From JAEVLT01 sp044598425 (GTDB lineage: Bacteria > Bacillota > Bacilli > Bacillales > Cytobacillaceae), in NCBI GenBank assembly GCA_044598425.1, contig CP172536.1, positions 2,666,001 through 2,730,000 of the forward strand: DNA of 64,000 bases. Direction: 5' to 3'. Below are positions 34,740 through 44,229 of this stretch, piece by piece. Position numbers and translations under genes: made by a program. The notes under the pieces were generated by a model. It made no database searches and had not been told where the DNA came from. It saw only the letters and a program-made list of their open reading frames with translations. Each line of letters opens with the position of its first letter. The stretch's first letter is position 1.

Positions 34740-35378
34740 TCAGTTTATGTCATTGAAAATCGACAATTTTCTGAGTTCCCGGTAAGCAGATAAAGTTTTT
34801 TCCTCATCCTTCTCTTCCAATGCCTGAATAAGATGCCAATAATCCGCTTTATTCACTTCCCTTTTTTCAAAAGAAAGCGCGCGATAATAATCTTTTAAAA
34901 TGATCCAAATTCTCTTTAAAAGATGATTATCCGCTAATTCAATGACACGATAAAAAAACTCATCATCATCCTCGCTTCCGCTTTCAGCCCAGGATTTTAA
35001 TTCAAGTATAACTTGTCCATATTCAGCCTTTTTCAAAAGCAGCTTGAGACAATCCATCTCAATGAAGCATTTTGTTTCAATCACGTCATGCTTTGCTTTC
35101 TCATCTTGTAAAATAAAGGTACTCAGCAGCTGCACGAGCTGATGGCCTTTAAAATCTCGGATAAACGTCCCTTCGCCGCGTCTCGTTTCGATCAATCCTA
35201 ATAGCTCTAAAGCTCTTAATGCCTCTCGAACGGAAGAGCGCCCCACATTTAGGCGCTCCGATAGTTCTCGTTCAGAAGGAATTTTATCTCCGGATTTTAA
35301 CCCATCAACCGTAATCATTTCCCTTAGCTGCTTCACAATCTCGATATATACTTTTGAACGCTGCTTATCGCTTGCCAC
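34740..35378 (-). CDS. GntR-family (FadR-type) transcriptional regulator
   Basis: 212 residues: N-terminal winged helix (about 8-75) with SERELSERLNVGRSSVREALRALE-type recognition region, then an all-helical FCD-like effector domain. It starts at a GTG (35378) 8 bp after the ytsJ stop, so it is in the same transcript as NADP-malic enzyme. The ytsJ promoter carries GTGGTCAGACCAC, the palindrome class recognised by FadR-type proteins, so this protein probably autoregulates ytsJ and itself. Effector unknown; an acyl-CoA or organic acid is possible. It is not close enough to FadR to name it so. Confidence 0.9.
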   Translation of the reverse strand: MASDKQRSKVYIEIVKQLREMITVDGLKSGDKIPSERELSERLNVGRSSVREALRALELLGLIETRRGEGTFIRDFKGHQLVQLLSTFILQDEKAKHDVIETKCFIEMDCLKLLLKKAEYGQVILELKSWAESGSEDDDEFFYRVIELADNHLLKRIWIILKDYYRALSFEKREVNKADYWHLIQALEEKDEEKTLSAYRELRKLSIFNDIN

Positions 35379-35386
35379 TTAGATAA

Positions 35387-36625
35387 TCACTCACTTTTAC
35401 CAATTATAGCAAGCTTCTTCGTCTTTTCTTTTACTTCTTCTGGATCTACTTTCAAACGGGCAACGCCTGTTTCCATTGCAGCTTTAGCTACTGCAGATGC
35501 AACAGCTGGCGCAACACGCGGATCAAAAGGACCTGGAATCACATAGTCGGCATTTAATTCGTCTTCACGAATCAAGTTTGCAATTGCCTCCACTGCCGCA
35601 ACCTTCATTTTTTCATTTATATGTGTTGCGCGAACATCAAGCGCACCCCGGAAAATACCAGGAAATGCAAGCACGTTATTCACTTGATTTGGAAAATCCG
35701 AACGACCTGTACCAACGACTTTCGCACCGGCCTCTTTTGCCATATCCGGCATGATCTCTGGAACGGGATTTGCCATCGCAAAGATGATCGAATCAGTGTT
35801 CATTGTTGAAACCATTTCCTTTGTCAGTGCACCTTCTACAGATACACCGATAAACACATCTGCACCTTTGATTACGTCTTCAAGTTTTCCTTGGATATTA
35901 TCCCGATTTGTAAATTTTGCCACTTCCGCTTTAACAGCGTTCATGCCTTGGGGTCTTCCTTCATAAATGGCCCCTTTTGTATCGCACATGATAATATCTC
36001 TAACACCATAGCTGTGCAAAAGCTTGATAATGGCTATCCCCGCTGCTCCGGCGCCGTTGGCAACCACTTTAATCTCTGTCATTTTTTTGCCAACCAGCTT
36101 TAACGCATTCACAAGTCCAGCAACCGTTACAATCGCGGTGCCGTGTTGGTCATCATGAAATACTGGTATATTCGTTTCCTTCTTTAATCTTTCTTCGATA
36201 ACAAAGCAATTTGGTGCAGCAATATCTTCTAGGTTAACGCCTCCAAAGGTTGGTTCAAGCAGCTTCACCGTTTCAATAATTTTCTCCACATCTGTAGTAT
36301 TTAAGCAGATTGGAAAAGCATCTACCCCGGCAAAACTTTTAAATAGAACCGCTTTCCCTTCCATAACCGGCAACGCTGCCTCCGGACCAATATTACCAAG
36401 GCCAAGCACAGCCGTTCCATCTGAAACAACAGCAACCATGTTCCCCTTCATTGTGTAATCGTAAACTCTTTCAGGTTTTTCGTAAATATCCTTACACGGT
36501 TCGGCCACTCCAGGAGAGTAAGCAAGACTTAAATCTTTTGCGTTTCTTACTTGTACTTTCGATTTTGATTCCAGTTTCCCCTTATTAATCCGGTGCATGT
36601 GCAATGCTTCTTCGCGCAAGGTCAC
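35387..36625 (-). CDS. ytsJ: NADP-dependent malic enzyme
   Basis: Oxidative decarboxylation of malate to pyruvate with NADP, a main NADPH source in Bacillus growing on malate. 412 residues; N-terminal malic domain with YSPGVAEPCKDI and GNIGPEAALPVMEGKA, catalytic Lys and Asp in the FDDQHGTAI-type segment (HDDQHGTAIVT), and C-terminal Rossmann domain NGAGAAGIAI. GTG start at 36625 with AAGGAG 10 nt upstream. NADP preference is inferred from the YtsJ family. Confidence 0.93.
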   Translation of the reverse strand: MTLREEALHMHRINKGKLESKSKVQVRNAKDLSLAYSPGVAEPCKDIYEKPERVYDYTMKGNMVAVVSDGTAVLGLGNIGPEAALPVMEGKAVLFKSFAGVDAFPICLNTTDVEKIIETVKLLEPTFGGVNLEDIAAPNCFVIEERLKKETNIPVFHDDQHGTAIVTVAGLVNALKLVGKKMTEIKVVANGAGAAGIAIIKLLHSYGVRDIIMCDTKGAIYEGRPQGMNAVKAEVAKFTNRDNIQGKLEDVIKGADVFIGVSVEGALTKEMVSTMNTDSIIFAMANPVPEIMPDMAKEAGAKVVGTGRSDFPNQVNNVLAFPGIFRGALDVRATHINEKMKVAAVEAIANLIREDELNADYVIPGPFDPRVAPAVASAVAKAAMETGVARLKVDPEEVKEKTKKLAIIGKSE

Positions 36626-36685
36626 GATCGCGTCACTCCTTAAAATTTTTACAAGAAGTTGTTCTCTATATTTTTATCTAAAAGT

Positions 36686-36698
36686 GGTCAGACCACGA
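36686..36698. promoter_or_regulatory. FadR-type operator downstream of the ytsJ promoter
   Basis: GTGGTCAGACCAC is a perfect palindrome around the TGGTCNGACCA core typical of FadR-subfamily operators. It lies just downstream of the predicted start point. Confidence 0.7.
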
Positions 36699-36713
36699 TA
36701 GTCTCTACCTCAC

Positions 36714-36741
36714 TATAACATATCTATACGAGTTGTAAAGA
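36714..36741 (-). promoter_or_regulatory. Likely promoter of ytsJ
   Basis: Minus-strand TTTACA (36736-36741) and TATAGT (36714-36719), 16-bp spacer, abutting the dnaE stop codon. Confidence 0.6.
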
Positions 36742-39700
36742 TTAATCCGCAAGAATCACGTTGTCGTCCCCAAGGAAATCTTTTAATTGCCGAATAAATA
36801 AGTCTTTTGGATCAATCGAAAACTCCCGGGGCAGTTTGACTGTTTTCCCCGTACTTTCATAATGCAGTATCACCATTGTCTTTCCATTATTTTTTAAAAA
36901 CAAATGTTGGAGTTGTTTTAAAAAGTCAGATGCTTGCTTCTCTGCTGAAATTCTTAAATAAAGGACTGAATCTTTATTTTTCTTTCTTTCAAGCCACTCT
37001 TCTATACGTGACACTTTTTGAACAATAAATTGCAGCGCTCCATCCCGTTCGTCTGTTTTACCTTGAAGCACTACTTTATTTCCTTGTTCCAATAATGAAA
37101 GATTTCTTCGATATACATCAGGGAATACTACAGCAGACATTTCGCCGCTTGGATCGCTTATTGTCAGGAACGCCATTGAATCACCTTTTTTTGTGCGAAT
37201 TTTTTTCATCGAAGTTATATACGCTCCAACCGCTGCTGTTTTCCCTGAATCAGAAAGACTTATTAATTCTTTTGCTCCGTTTTTCCGCAAGTCTTTTTCA
37301 AAGACAGAAAGGGGATGATCGCTAAGATAAAGTCCAAGAACTTCTTTTTCGAAAAATAGTTTATCTTCCAGCCGGATTGGATCAACTTGTGTATATTTTG
37401 GCTTTGGCAGCCATTCCTCGTCCGAAAACAAATCGACTTGATTTGAATCGTTTGGTTTGACTAATTGAGCATGCTCAATCGCAACATCCAAGCTGGACAG
37501 CAGCACAGCGCGATCCTCGGAAAACTCATCAAAACTGCCGGAATGAACAAGGGCTTCAAGTATTTTCCGATTCACCGCTTTCGTCGACACTCTCAGACAA
37601 AAATCAAATAAGTCGACAAACCTCTTTCTTTTCCTTGCTTGAAAAATTTCTTTCAAGGCTGCTGCTCCCACTCCTTTTATTGCCGCAAGGCTGTAGCGAA
37701 TGGCCTCACTCTCCACTTGGAAAGAGAAACTGCTACTATTGATCGAAGGAGGGAGAATCCGAATGTCCAGTTGTTTTGACTCCCGAATATATTGGGATAT
37801 TTTCTCTTCATTTCCGATTGAAGCTGTAAGCAGCGCCGCCATAAAATGGACAGGATAGTGAACCTTTAAATAAGCAAGCTGGTAGGCAATTAGACTATAT
37901 GCAACCGCGTGGCTGCGATTGAAACCGTAGTTGGCAAAGCGGACAATTAAATCATAAATTTCATTGGCAAGCGCCTCCCCGTAGCCTTTATTTAAAGCTC
38001 CGTTAACAAAATGGCTCCTCTCTTGATCGAGCACGTCTTTTTTCTTTTTCGAAACGGCACGCCGGAGTAAATCCGCTTCGCCTAACGAAAAACCGGCCAT
38101 CGCGGAAGCAATTTGCATGATCTGTTCCTGGTAGACGATAACTCCATACGTATTTTCAAGGATTGGCTTTAAATCGGGATGCGGATAAACAACTTGCTCA
38201 CGGCCATGTTTCCGGTCAATAAACAGCGGGATATTCTCCATCGGCCCTGGTCGATAGAGCGCATTTACCGCAACAATGTCTTCGAACCTTGATGGTTTTA
38301 ACTGTTTCAAAACTTTGCGCATTCCTTCTGATTCAAGCTGAAAAACACCAGTCGTTTCCCCTTTTGATAATAATGCAAACGTAGCTTGATCATTTAACGG
38401 AATGGAGCGAATATCCAATCTTTTGCCTGTTTTTCGGTAAACAGATGACACGATTGATTCAATTAGTGAGAGATTCCTTAAACCAAGGAAATCCATTTTT
38501 AAAAGGCCAATTTCTTCAAGATGTTCCATTGAATACTGTGTTAAAAAAACATTATTATGTCCGGCTTGAATCGGAACGAGTTCAACTAACGGCCTCTCAC
38601 TCAGAACAACTCCAGCCGCATGCGTAGAAGTATGGCGAGGGAGCCCCTCCAGCTTTAAAGCCGTCTCAAACAAGCGCCGGTTCATTGGGCTTTCAGCCAT
38701 AAATGCTCTCAGTCTACCTGATTCTTTGATAGCAGCTGAAAGGGTAATCCCGAGCCGGGAAGGCACCAGCCTTGATAATTGATCAAGCTCCTTAGCATTT
38801 AGGCCAAATGCTCTGCCGACATCTTTTAAAGCAGCTTTTGCCGCCATTGTTCCAAATGTGATAATCTGGGCAACATGCAAATCTCCATATTTTTTGGCCA
38901 CGTATTCAATCACTTCATCGCGCCGATTGTCCGGAAAATCGATGTCGATATCGGGCATCGAAATTCGTTCAGGATTTAAAAAACGTTCAAACAGCAGCTG
39001 GTGTTCAATCGGATCAACATCCGTTATTTCCAGTACGTAAGCAACAAGTGAGCCGGCAGCCGATCCCCTTCCCGGCCCTGTTAAAATGCCGTTGTCACGT
39101 GCATAGCGAATAAAATCCCAAACAATTAAAAAATAATCGCTAAATTTCATTCGTTTAATCACACTTAATTCATATTGCAAGCGTTTCAAGTATGACTCAT
39201 TTGGAAGTGAAATTCGTCTTGATAGACCTTGATAACACAAGTCTTCAAGATATTGGTCTGCCCCTTGCCCATTTTCTGCAGGATAGTGTGGCAAATAGCT
39301 TTTATTTAATTCGATATGGACATCACAGCGATTCGCAATCAGGATTGTATTTTCCAATGCGTCAGGATACTCTGCCAGACATTCAGCCATCTCAGCTGCT
39401 GTCTTTAAATAAAATTGATCGCTGCCCAGTCTTTGTCTGTGATCATCCTGCAGCTTATCGCCATTTTTAATGGCCAGTAAACATTCATGTGCAAACTCAT
39501 CTTCTTTTTCCAAATAATAAACTTGATTGGTGGCAGTCAGGGGGACATTCATTTCTCGCGCAATTTCAATTAACTTGTTTCTAATCCGTTCTTCTTGAGG
39601 AAGATGATGGTTTTGAATGGATAGGTAAAAATTTTCTTTTCCAAAAAGGCTGACCCATTTTTGAATAATGTTCCTTGCATGGCTTTCTTTTTCCAAGAGC

Positions 39701-40107
39701 AGGCACTGTTCAATCTCTCCCTCAAGGCCGGGAGTTATCGCAATCAGTCCTTCTGAGTAGTGCTTCAGCCACTTCTCCGGTATCCCTTTTTTCACTTTTG
39801 TTTGCATAACACTTGAAATTTTTAATAGATTCCGAAATCCTCTATCGTTTTCCGCCAGCAAGACAAGGGGATAGGCCTCTGCTTGATCCTGTACGCTCAA
39901 AATATCAACGGTTAACCCAAGAATGGGTTTGATTCCTTTTTTCTTGCATGATTTATAAAATTCAATCGCTCCGTACAGAACATTTCGATCCGTAAGCGCA
40001 AGTGCTTTAAACTGTTTCGATTTTGCACTTTCCGTCAACGCCTCAATGGACGCCATGCTTGTCAGCAGACTATATGCACTGTATATATGCAGGTGAATAA
40101 AAGACAT
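36742..40107 (-). CDS. dnaE: DNA polymerase III alpha subunit DnaE
   Basis: Lagging-strand initiating polymerase in Firmicutes, acting with PolC. From ATG 40107 (AAGGGTG 8-10 nt upstream) it is 1121 residues beginning MSFIHLHIYSAYSLL; the upstream frame to 40182 lacks a ribosome binding site. PHP domain with HLHIYSAYSLL, the catalytic aspartates in MPDIDIDFPD (about 380-390), polymerase core, helix-hairpin-helix near 820-850 and an OB-fold at 950-1050. The degenerate PHP suggests no proofreading. Confidence 0.96.
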   Translation of the reverse strand: MSFIHLHIYSAYSLLTSMASIEALTESAKSKQFKALALTDRNVLYGAIEFYKSCKKKGIKPILGLTVDILSVQDQAEAYPLVLLAENDRGFRNLLKISSVMQTKVKKGIPEKWLKHYSEGLIAITPGLEGEIEQCLLLEKESHARNIIQKWVSLFGKENFYLSIQNHHLPQEERIRNKLIEIAREMNVPLTATNQVYYLEKEDEFAHECLLAIKNGDKLQDDHRQRLGSDQFYLKTAAEMAECLAEYPDALENTILIANRCDVHIELNKSYLPHYPAENGQGADQYLEDLCYQGLSRRISLPNESYLKRLQYELSVIKRMKFSDYFLIVWDFIRYARDNGILTGPGRGSAAGSLVAYVLEITDVDPIEHQLLFERFLNPERISMPDIDIDFPDNRRDEVIEYVAKKYGDLHVAQIITFGTMAAKAALKDVGRAFGLNAKELDQLSRLVPSRLGITLSAAIKESGRLRAFMAESPMNRRLFETALKLEGLPRHTSTHAAGVVLSERPLVELVPIQAGHNNVFLTQYSMEHLEEIGLLKMDFLGLRNLSLIESIVSSVYRKTGKRLDIRSIPLNDQATFALLSKGETTGVFQLESEGMRKVLKQLKPSRFEDIVAVNALYRPGPMENIPLFIDRKHGREQVVYPHPDLKPILENTYGVIVYQEQIMQIASAMAGFSLGEADLLRRAVSKKKKDVLDQERSHFVNGALNKGYGEALANEIYDLIVRFANYGFNRSHAVAYSLIAYQLAYLKVHYPVHFMAALLTASIGNEEKISQYIRESKQLDIRILPPSINSSSFSFQVESEAIRYSLAAIKGVGAAALKEIFQARKRKRFVDLFDFCLRVSTKAVNRKILEALVHSGSFDEFSEDRAVLLSSLDVAIEHAQLVKPNDSNQVDLFSDEEWLPKPKYTQVDPIRLEDKLFFEKEVLGLYLSDHPLSVFEKDLRKNGAKELISLSDSGKTAAVGAYITSMKKIRTKKGDSMAFLTISDPSGEMSAVVFPDVYRRNLSLLEQGNKVVLQGKTDERDGALQFIVQKVSRIEEWLERKKNKDSVLYLRISAEKQASDFLKQLQHLFLKNNGKTMVILHYESTGKTVKLPREFSIDPKDLFIRQLKDFLGDDNVILAD

Positions 40108-40604
40108 ATTTGTCACACCCTTACCTACTTGTTCTTCATTTATTATAGTCCTTCCATGCAAAAAAAGAAAATATGTTCTCATTTTTTACTTTCCTTTTGA
40201 TTTAACATAATTGCCCCTGTTTGTCCATATGATGGTAGAAAGGCCGTTAAAGTTTAAAAGACTCTCGGAATAAATAAGCAATTCATCAAGAGATCCATCG
40301 ATTATTTTTTTAAAAAAATTGACTAGGTGTTGTTTACGGAAGGCTGTTTTCGTAAACTTTGTTGCTATTTAACAACAAAAGAGAAGTGGTTGATTTCCGC
40401 TCCAGGAGGCTCCCCGACCGCCCGCGGAAAGCGAAGTGCCTGGAGCGGAAATCAACAGGCAAATTTAACAGAGCCTTTTTATAAAATGAAAAATCCCCCT
40501 ACCCAAAGTAGGAGAAATTAAATATAAATGGTTCAAGAAAACCCTTGAAACATTTGACTCGGCAAATGCCTAGAGTCTATTTTAGTCTAAGGTAGGGTGA
40601 GAGG
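40108..40604. other. Intergenic region between dnaE and ytrH
   Basis: No gene in about 500 bp. It contains a compact GCGGAAAGCG palindrome (40338-40480), then two small dyads just upstream of ytrH: GTTCAAG...CTTGAAAC (40531-40551) and GACTC-GGCA-AA-TGCC-TA-GAGTC (40556-40577). The second could be an operator or a leader hairpin. AGACTCTCGG near 40258 resembles the end of the MITE at 50870 but no second end is seen. Confidence 0.5.
40338..40480 (+). repeat. GCGGAAAGCG palindromic repeat, short complete copy
   Basis: Outer arms AAGGCTGTTTTCGTAAAC...TTTAACAGAGCCTTTTT, inner arms GGTTGATTTCCGCTCCAGG...CCTGGAGCGGAAATCAACAGG. The centre is deleted compared with the longer copies. No coding sequence. 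Confidence 0.8.
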
Positions 40605-40943
40605 ATGAAAGAGATTGGCTTTTTCCCGTCTTTTATTGAAAGTTATTTTATTGCTTTGGGTGTACTTCTCGGTGGCTCATTAATTGGGGGAATTGCTGCT
40701 TTTCTTACAGGCCAGCCGCTGTTTACGACCATTCATCGTTTGTCCTCCCTCCTGAGAATTTGGGCTATTGTTGCTGCCATCGGCGGTACGTTTGACGCTG
40801 TATACAGCTTTGAAAGAGGGCTTTTTGACGGAGATACAAAAGATATCGTAAAGCAGCTGCTGCTGATTATTTCCGCATTAGGTGGAGCTCAAACTGGCGC
40901 ATTGTTGATTGACTGGCTGACTGGAGAGCATATTTCATCATGA
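40605..40943 (+). CDS. ytrH: Sporulation membrane protein YtrH
   Basis: 112 residues with three hydrophobic segments (about 12-34, 48-70, 80-105). Matches YtrH, a mother-cell sporulation membrane protein, by length, topology and pairing with ytrI. Start at 40605 after AAGGTAGGGTG. Its stop overlaps the ytrI start (ATGA). I could not assign a convincing sigma-E promoter. Confidence 0.9.
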   Translation: MKEIGFFPSFIESYFIALGVLLGGSLIGGIAAFLTGQPLFTTIHRLSSLLRIWAIVAAIGGTFDAVYSFERGLFDGDTKDIVKQLLLIISALGGAQTGALLIDWLTGEHISS

Positions 40944-41449
40944 GAATCCCGCCATTATATCTATATCGAAATCGTTCATGGCAGCGTTTTTTTGCAGGAG
41001 CGGCGATTGGGGGCGTAATCAGCTGGTGTATTTTTTTGTACATGTTTGGGGTCTGGCAGGAAAAACATACAAAGCTTATTCGGGAACAGAAAGAGCATAT
41101 TGCCGACTTAAACAAAGAAATTAAAATTTGGCAGGATGAATATAAGGCAGCAAATAAACGGAACATTGAGCAGCTGACGGTTCAAAAAATCAATGTTAAA
41201 ATCACAAACTGGGAAAGGTATGATCTAGATTCGTATAGTGTGTTTGTAGAGGAAGACTCGGTGAGGGAAGACATTCGGATAATGATGGCAAAAGATCTGG
41301 ACACTGTTTACAAAAGCAAGGATCTCATAAAAAAAATCATTGAAAATAAACCGGTAAGGCTAAATGGGAAAAGGTATAAATTAATTGTGAAGGAAATGGT
41401 CATCTATACCACGGTATCGATTCAGCTTGAACTTCAGTATGAAAAGTAG
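40940..41449 (+). CDS. ytrI: Sporulation membrane protein YtrI
   Basis: 169 residues: a short basic N-terminus, one membrane segment (about 18-38), a coiled-coil stretch (about 45-75), and an extracytoplasmic domain. Matches YtrI, partner of YtrH in sporulation. Start overlaps ytrH by 4 bp with an internal GGAGAG ribosome binding site. Confidence 0.9.
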   Translation: MRIPPLYLYRNRSWQRFFAGAAIGGVISWCIFLYMFGVWQEKHTKLIREQKEHIADLNKEIKIWQDEYKAANKRNIEQLTVQKINVKITNWERYDLDSYSVFVEEDSVREDIRIMMAKDLDTVYKSKDLIKKIIENKPVRLNGKRYKLIVKEMVIYTTVSIQLELQYEK

Positions 41450-41474
41450 GGAAAAGGTTTGCGAACCTTTTCCC
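41449..41474. terminator. Hairpin between convergent ytrI and nrnA
   Basis: GGGAAAAGGTT-TGCG-AACCTTTTCCC, perfect 11-bp stem with tetraloop. T-runs on either side are short, so termination strength is uncertain. Confidence 0.7.
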
Positions 41475-41494
41475 GGAATCCTTCTGTATGATTT

Positions 41495-42436
41495 TCAATT
41501 AGCTTCTTCACAAATTTTTTCAAGCTCTTGTATGACATCATCGGCTTGGTCCCATGAATAAATAGAAGCCCCTGCTGCAAGCGGATGGCCGCCCCCTTTA
41601 AATTTCCTGGCTACCCCATTGATGACAGGACCTTTAGAACGGAAACGGACACGAATTTGATCGTCTTCCTCGATAAAAAAGACCCATGCTTTGATTCCTG
41701 CTACATTTCCAAGAGTACCTACCAGCAGGGATGCTTCAGAAGGAACAGCACCATACTCGTCCAGCAGCTGTTTTGTAAGAATCATCGAAGCGACACCGTT
41801 CGGGCGCATTTCAAAGTTTTGCAGAATATGTCCGTTCAGTTTGACAATATTGGCTTTCAGCTCATATAGTTTGTCGTAAAGCTCAGTTCGTGAAAAATTG
41901 TAATGGATCAATTCACCCGCATAGGCAAATGTTTTTTCCGTTGTGCTTGGAAACAAAAATCTTCCCGTATCCCCAACAATCCCTCCATATAAAAGCCGTG
42001 CTGCTTCATCGTTCATTTTAAGGCCTTTATCCTTGCCAAATAAATAAAACTCATAAATCATCTCACTGACGGAACTTGCGTTTGTGTCCACCCAAAGCAG
42101 ATCTCCATATGGATCTTCATTTGGATGATGGTCAATTTTAATTAGTTTTTCACCTAAATTATAGCGGCTGTCACTAATTCTTTCTTGATTGGCCGTGTCA
42201 CACACAATCACAAGTGCTCCGTTGTACGTTGAATCATCAATGGTATCCATGCGGCGCATAAAATATAGTGAAGGATCCTCTGCGCCTACCGCATAAACTT
42301 TTTTAGCAGGGTATGAGGCTTTAATGATTTCCGCCAATCCTCCCTGGGATCCATATGCGTCCGGGTCCGGCCGTATGTGCCGGTGTACAATAATGGTTTC
42401 AAAACTTTGAATCATTTCTAGTATTTGCTCTTTCAT
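41495..42436 (-). CDS. nrnA: Oligoribonuclease / pAp phosphatase NrnA
   Basis: DHH-DHHA1 phosphoesterase that degrades short oligoribonucleotides and dephosphorylates 3'-phosphoadenosine-5'-phosphate. 313 residues with DHHPNEDPYGD (the DHH motif), DTAN, and a C-terminal DHHA1 domain with GGGHPLAAGA. Start at 42436 with AAGGGAG. Confidence 0.95.
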   Translation of the reverse strand: MKEQILEMIQSFETIIVHRHIRPDPDAYGSQGGLAEIIKASYPAKKVYAVGAEDPSLYFMRRMDTIDDSTYNGALVIVCDTANQERISDSRYNLGEKLIKIDHHPNEDPYGDLLWVDTNASSVSEMIYEFYLFGKDKGLKMNDEAARLLYGGIVGDTGRFLFPSTTEKTFAYAGELIHYNFSRTELYDKLYELKANIVKLNGHILQNFEMRPNGVASMILTKQLLDEYGAVPSEASLLVGTLGNVAGIKAWVFFIEEDDQIRVRFRSKGPVINGVARKFKGGGHPLAAGASIYSWDQADDVIQELEKICEEAN

Positions 42437-42543
42437 AGGAGGCTCCCTTCACGATTTTTATTTACATTAGCTCTATTATGGCATTTTTTTTAAAATAAAG
42501 TTACAATAAAAACAGATTTTTCAAGATCTGGAGGAGTTGAATA

Positions 42544-42849
42544 ATGCCTGTACTTGTATTTGCCATCATCATTTCGCTTGCTTTTTATATATTCTATAAA
42601 ATGAAATATGTACGCAGCCGCCATCCGGCAGAAAAAAAGTGGCTTTCAGCGAAATCAAGCATTGCTCTCGGTCTGTTTGTCCTACTTTTCGGCATTAATC
42701 AGTTGTTCTTGCACCAAACTCCTATCACGTATGTTGTTGCCGGAATCTTCATTTTAATTGGCGGAATGAGCTTCTTGGCAGGAATTAAAGCATATAAATA
42801 TTACTTGCCCTATGCTGTCAAAGAGGCGGAAAGCTTGAAGGAACAATAA
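42544..42849 (+). CDS. ytpI: YtpI family small membrane protein
   Basis: 101 residues with three hydrophobic segments (about 2-18, 38-54, 60-82). Matches YtpI by length and position between nrnA and ytoI; function unknown. Start 42544 with GGAGGAG. Confidence 0.88.
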   Translation: MPVLVFAIIISLAFYIFYKMKYVRSRHPAEKKWLSAKSSIALGLFVLLFGINQLFLHQTPITYVVAGIFILIGGMSFLAGIKAYKYYLPYAVKEAESLKEQ

Positions 42850-42857
42850 GATGTAAC

Positions 42858-42889
42858 AAAGCCGCTTCTTTTTAGAGACGGCGGCTTTT
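42858..42889. terminator. Terminator between ytpI and ytoI
   Basis: AAAGCCGC, loop, GCGGCTTTT, between convergent genes. Confidence 0.8.
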
Positions 42890-42909
42890 CCTAAATAGCG
42901 AATGAGTCT

Positions 42910-44229
42910 TTAATGCCGATCAATCAGCTGGCACATCATCATTGCTTTTCCAACCAAGATGCCTTCATTGAATACTTCTACATCCACTTTTCCAAACTTG
43001 CGACCGACATCAAGAACTTTCGGGTAAATCTCAAGCATGCTCTCGATTTGAACCGGTTTGATAAAATAAATCGTTATGTTCTCAACTACGAGGTCACCTT
43101 TTTTATAGCCTTTTAACACACGGCCGGCCGCCTCTGTCACAATTGTGGTGAAAACCCCGTACGAAATTGTCCCGATATGATTTGTCATTTGCGGGGTAAC
43201 TTCACAAGAGTAAACATCCTCCCCCTTTGCCCTATCGCGCATCATTGTCAGCTGATTGGTCACGATATCATCAATCGTTTCTCCGACCTGTGGCTGGCGT
43301 TGAATCATTTGCAATGCTTTTAAAACATCCTGCCTACTGATGATTCCTTCGAGTTTATTAGCATCATCGACAACAGGAAGGAGTTCGATGCCTTCCCATA
43401 CCATCATATGGGCCGCGGAAGCCACGCTTGTCTTCCCGCTGACTGTCATCGGGTTCTTTGTCATTATTTTTTCAATCGGCGTTGCTTCATCATGTCCAAC
43501 AATGTCCTTAGCGGTGACGATTCCTTGAATCTTCTTATTGTGGTCGACAACCGGGTAGCGGCTGTGCTTTGTCTCCCGGTTCAATTCATGCCATTTTGCT
43601 GTATGATCTGTTGTTTGCAAAAAATACGATTCAGCTAATGGTGTTAGGATATCTTCTACTAAAATAATTTCTTTCTTGATTAATTGGTCATAAATCGCGC
43701 GGTTGATCATCGTCGCTACCGTAAAAGTGTCATAGCTTGTAGAAATAATTGGCAGCTGGAGTTTATCGGCCAGCTTCTTCACATCATCCTCTGTATCAAA
43801 ACCTCCGGTAATCAGCACAGAAGCCCCTGCTTTCAGGGCCAGTTCATGAGCCTTCGTTCGGTTCCCAACAATCAAAAGGTTCCCTGCTTCCGTATAGCGC
43901 ATCATTGCTTCCAGTTTCATGGCACCGATCACAAATTTGTTTAATGTTTTATGTAACCCGGCTCTTCCCCCTAGAACCTGACCATCCACAATGTTTACCA
44001 CTTCAGCAAATGTCAGCTTCTCGATATTTTCTTTTTTCTTTCGCTCGATGCGAATCGTACCGACCCTTTCGATCGTGCTAACATAGCCTTTATTTTCTGC
44101 GTCCTTGATCGCTCGGTAGGCGGTTCCTTCGCTTACGTTCATTGCCTTCGCAATTTGCCGTACAGATATTTTTTCTCCAATTGGCAGTTCATCAATATAT
44201 TGTAAAATTTGTTCATGCTTAGTAGCCAA
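42910..44229 (-). CDS. ytoI: YtoI: HTH-DRTGG-CBS-hotdog regulator
   Basis: 439 residues from TTG 44229, which yields the family start MATKHEQI and has GGGTG 6 nt upstream; the GTG at 44238 sits on top of the ribosome binding site. Domains: N-terminal HTH (about 5-60, VSEGTAYRAIKDAEN), DRTGG (about 70-180), CBS pair (about 195-310), and a C-terminal thioesterase-like hot-dog domain (about 335-435). Probably a ligand-responsive regulator, but its targets and ligand are unknown. Confidence 0.92.
   Translation of the reverse strand: MATKHEQILQYIDELPIGEKISVRQIAKAMNVSEGTAYRAIKDAENKGYVSTIERVGTIRIERKKKENIEKLTFAEVVNIVDGQVLGGRAGLHKTLNKFVIGAMKLEAMMRYTEAGNLLIVGNRTKAHELALKAGASVLITGGFDTEDDVKKLADKLQLPIISTSYDTFTVATMINRAIYDQLIKKEIILVEDILTPLAESYFLQTTDHTAKWHELNRETKHSRYPVVDHNKKIQGIVTAKDIVGHDEATPIEKIMTKNPMTVSGKTSVASAAHMMVWEGIELLPVVDDANKLEGIISRQDVLKALQMIQRQPQVGETIDDIVTNQLTMMRDRAKGEDVYSCEVTPQMTNHIGTISYGVFTTIVTEAAGRVLKGYKKGDLVVENITIYFIKPVQIESMLEIYPKVLDVGRKFGKVDVEVFNEGILVGKAMMMCQLIDRH

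Noticed and set aside
40258..40270. AGACTCTCGG as the end of a second MITE
   Set aside because: Only ten bases match the MITE end and no partner end or target duplication is visible.
40556..40577. Sigma-E promoter of ytrH around the GACTC/GAGTC dyad
   Set aside because: No -35/-10 pair at sigma-E spacing could be matched with confidence.
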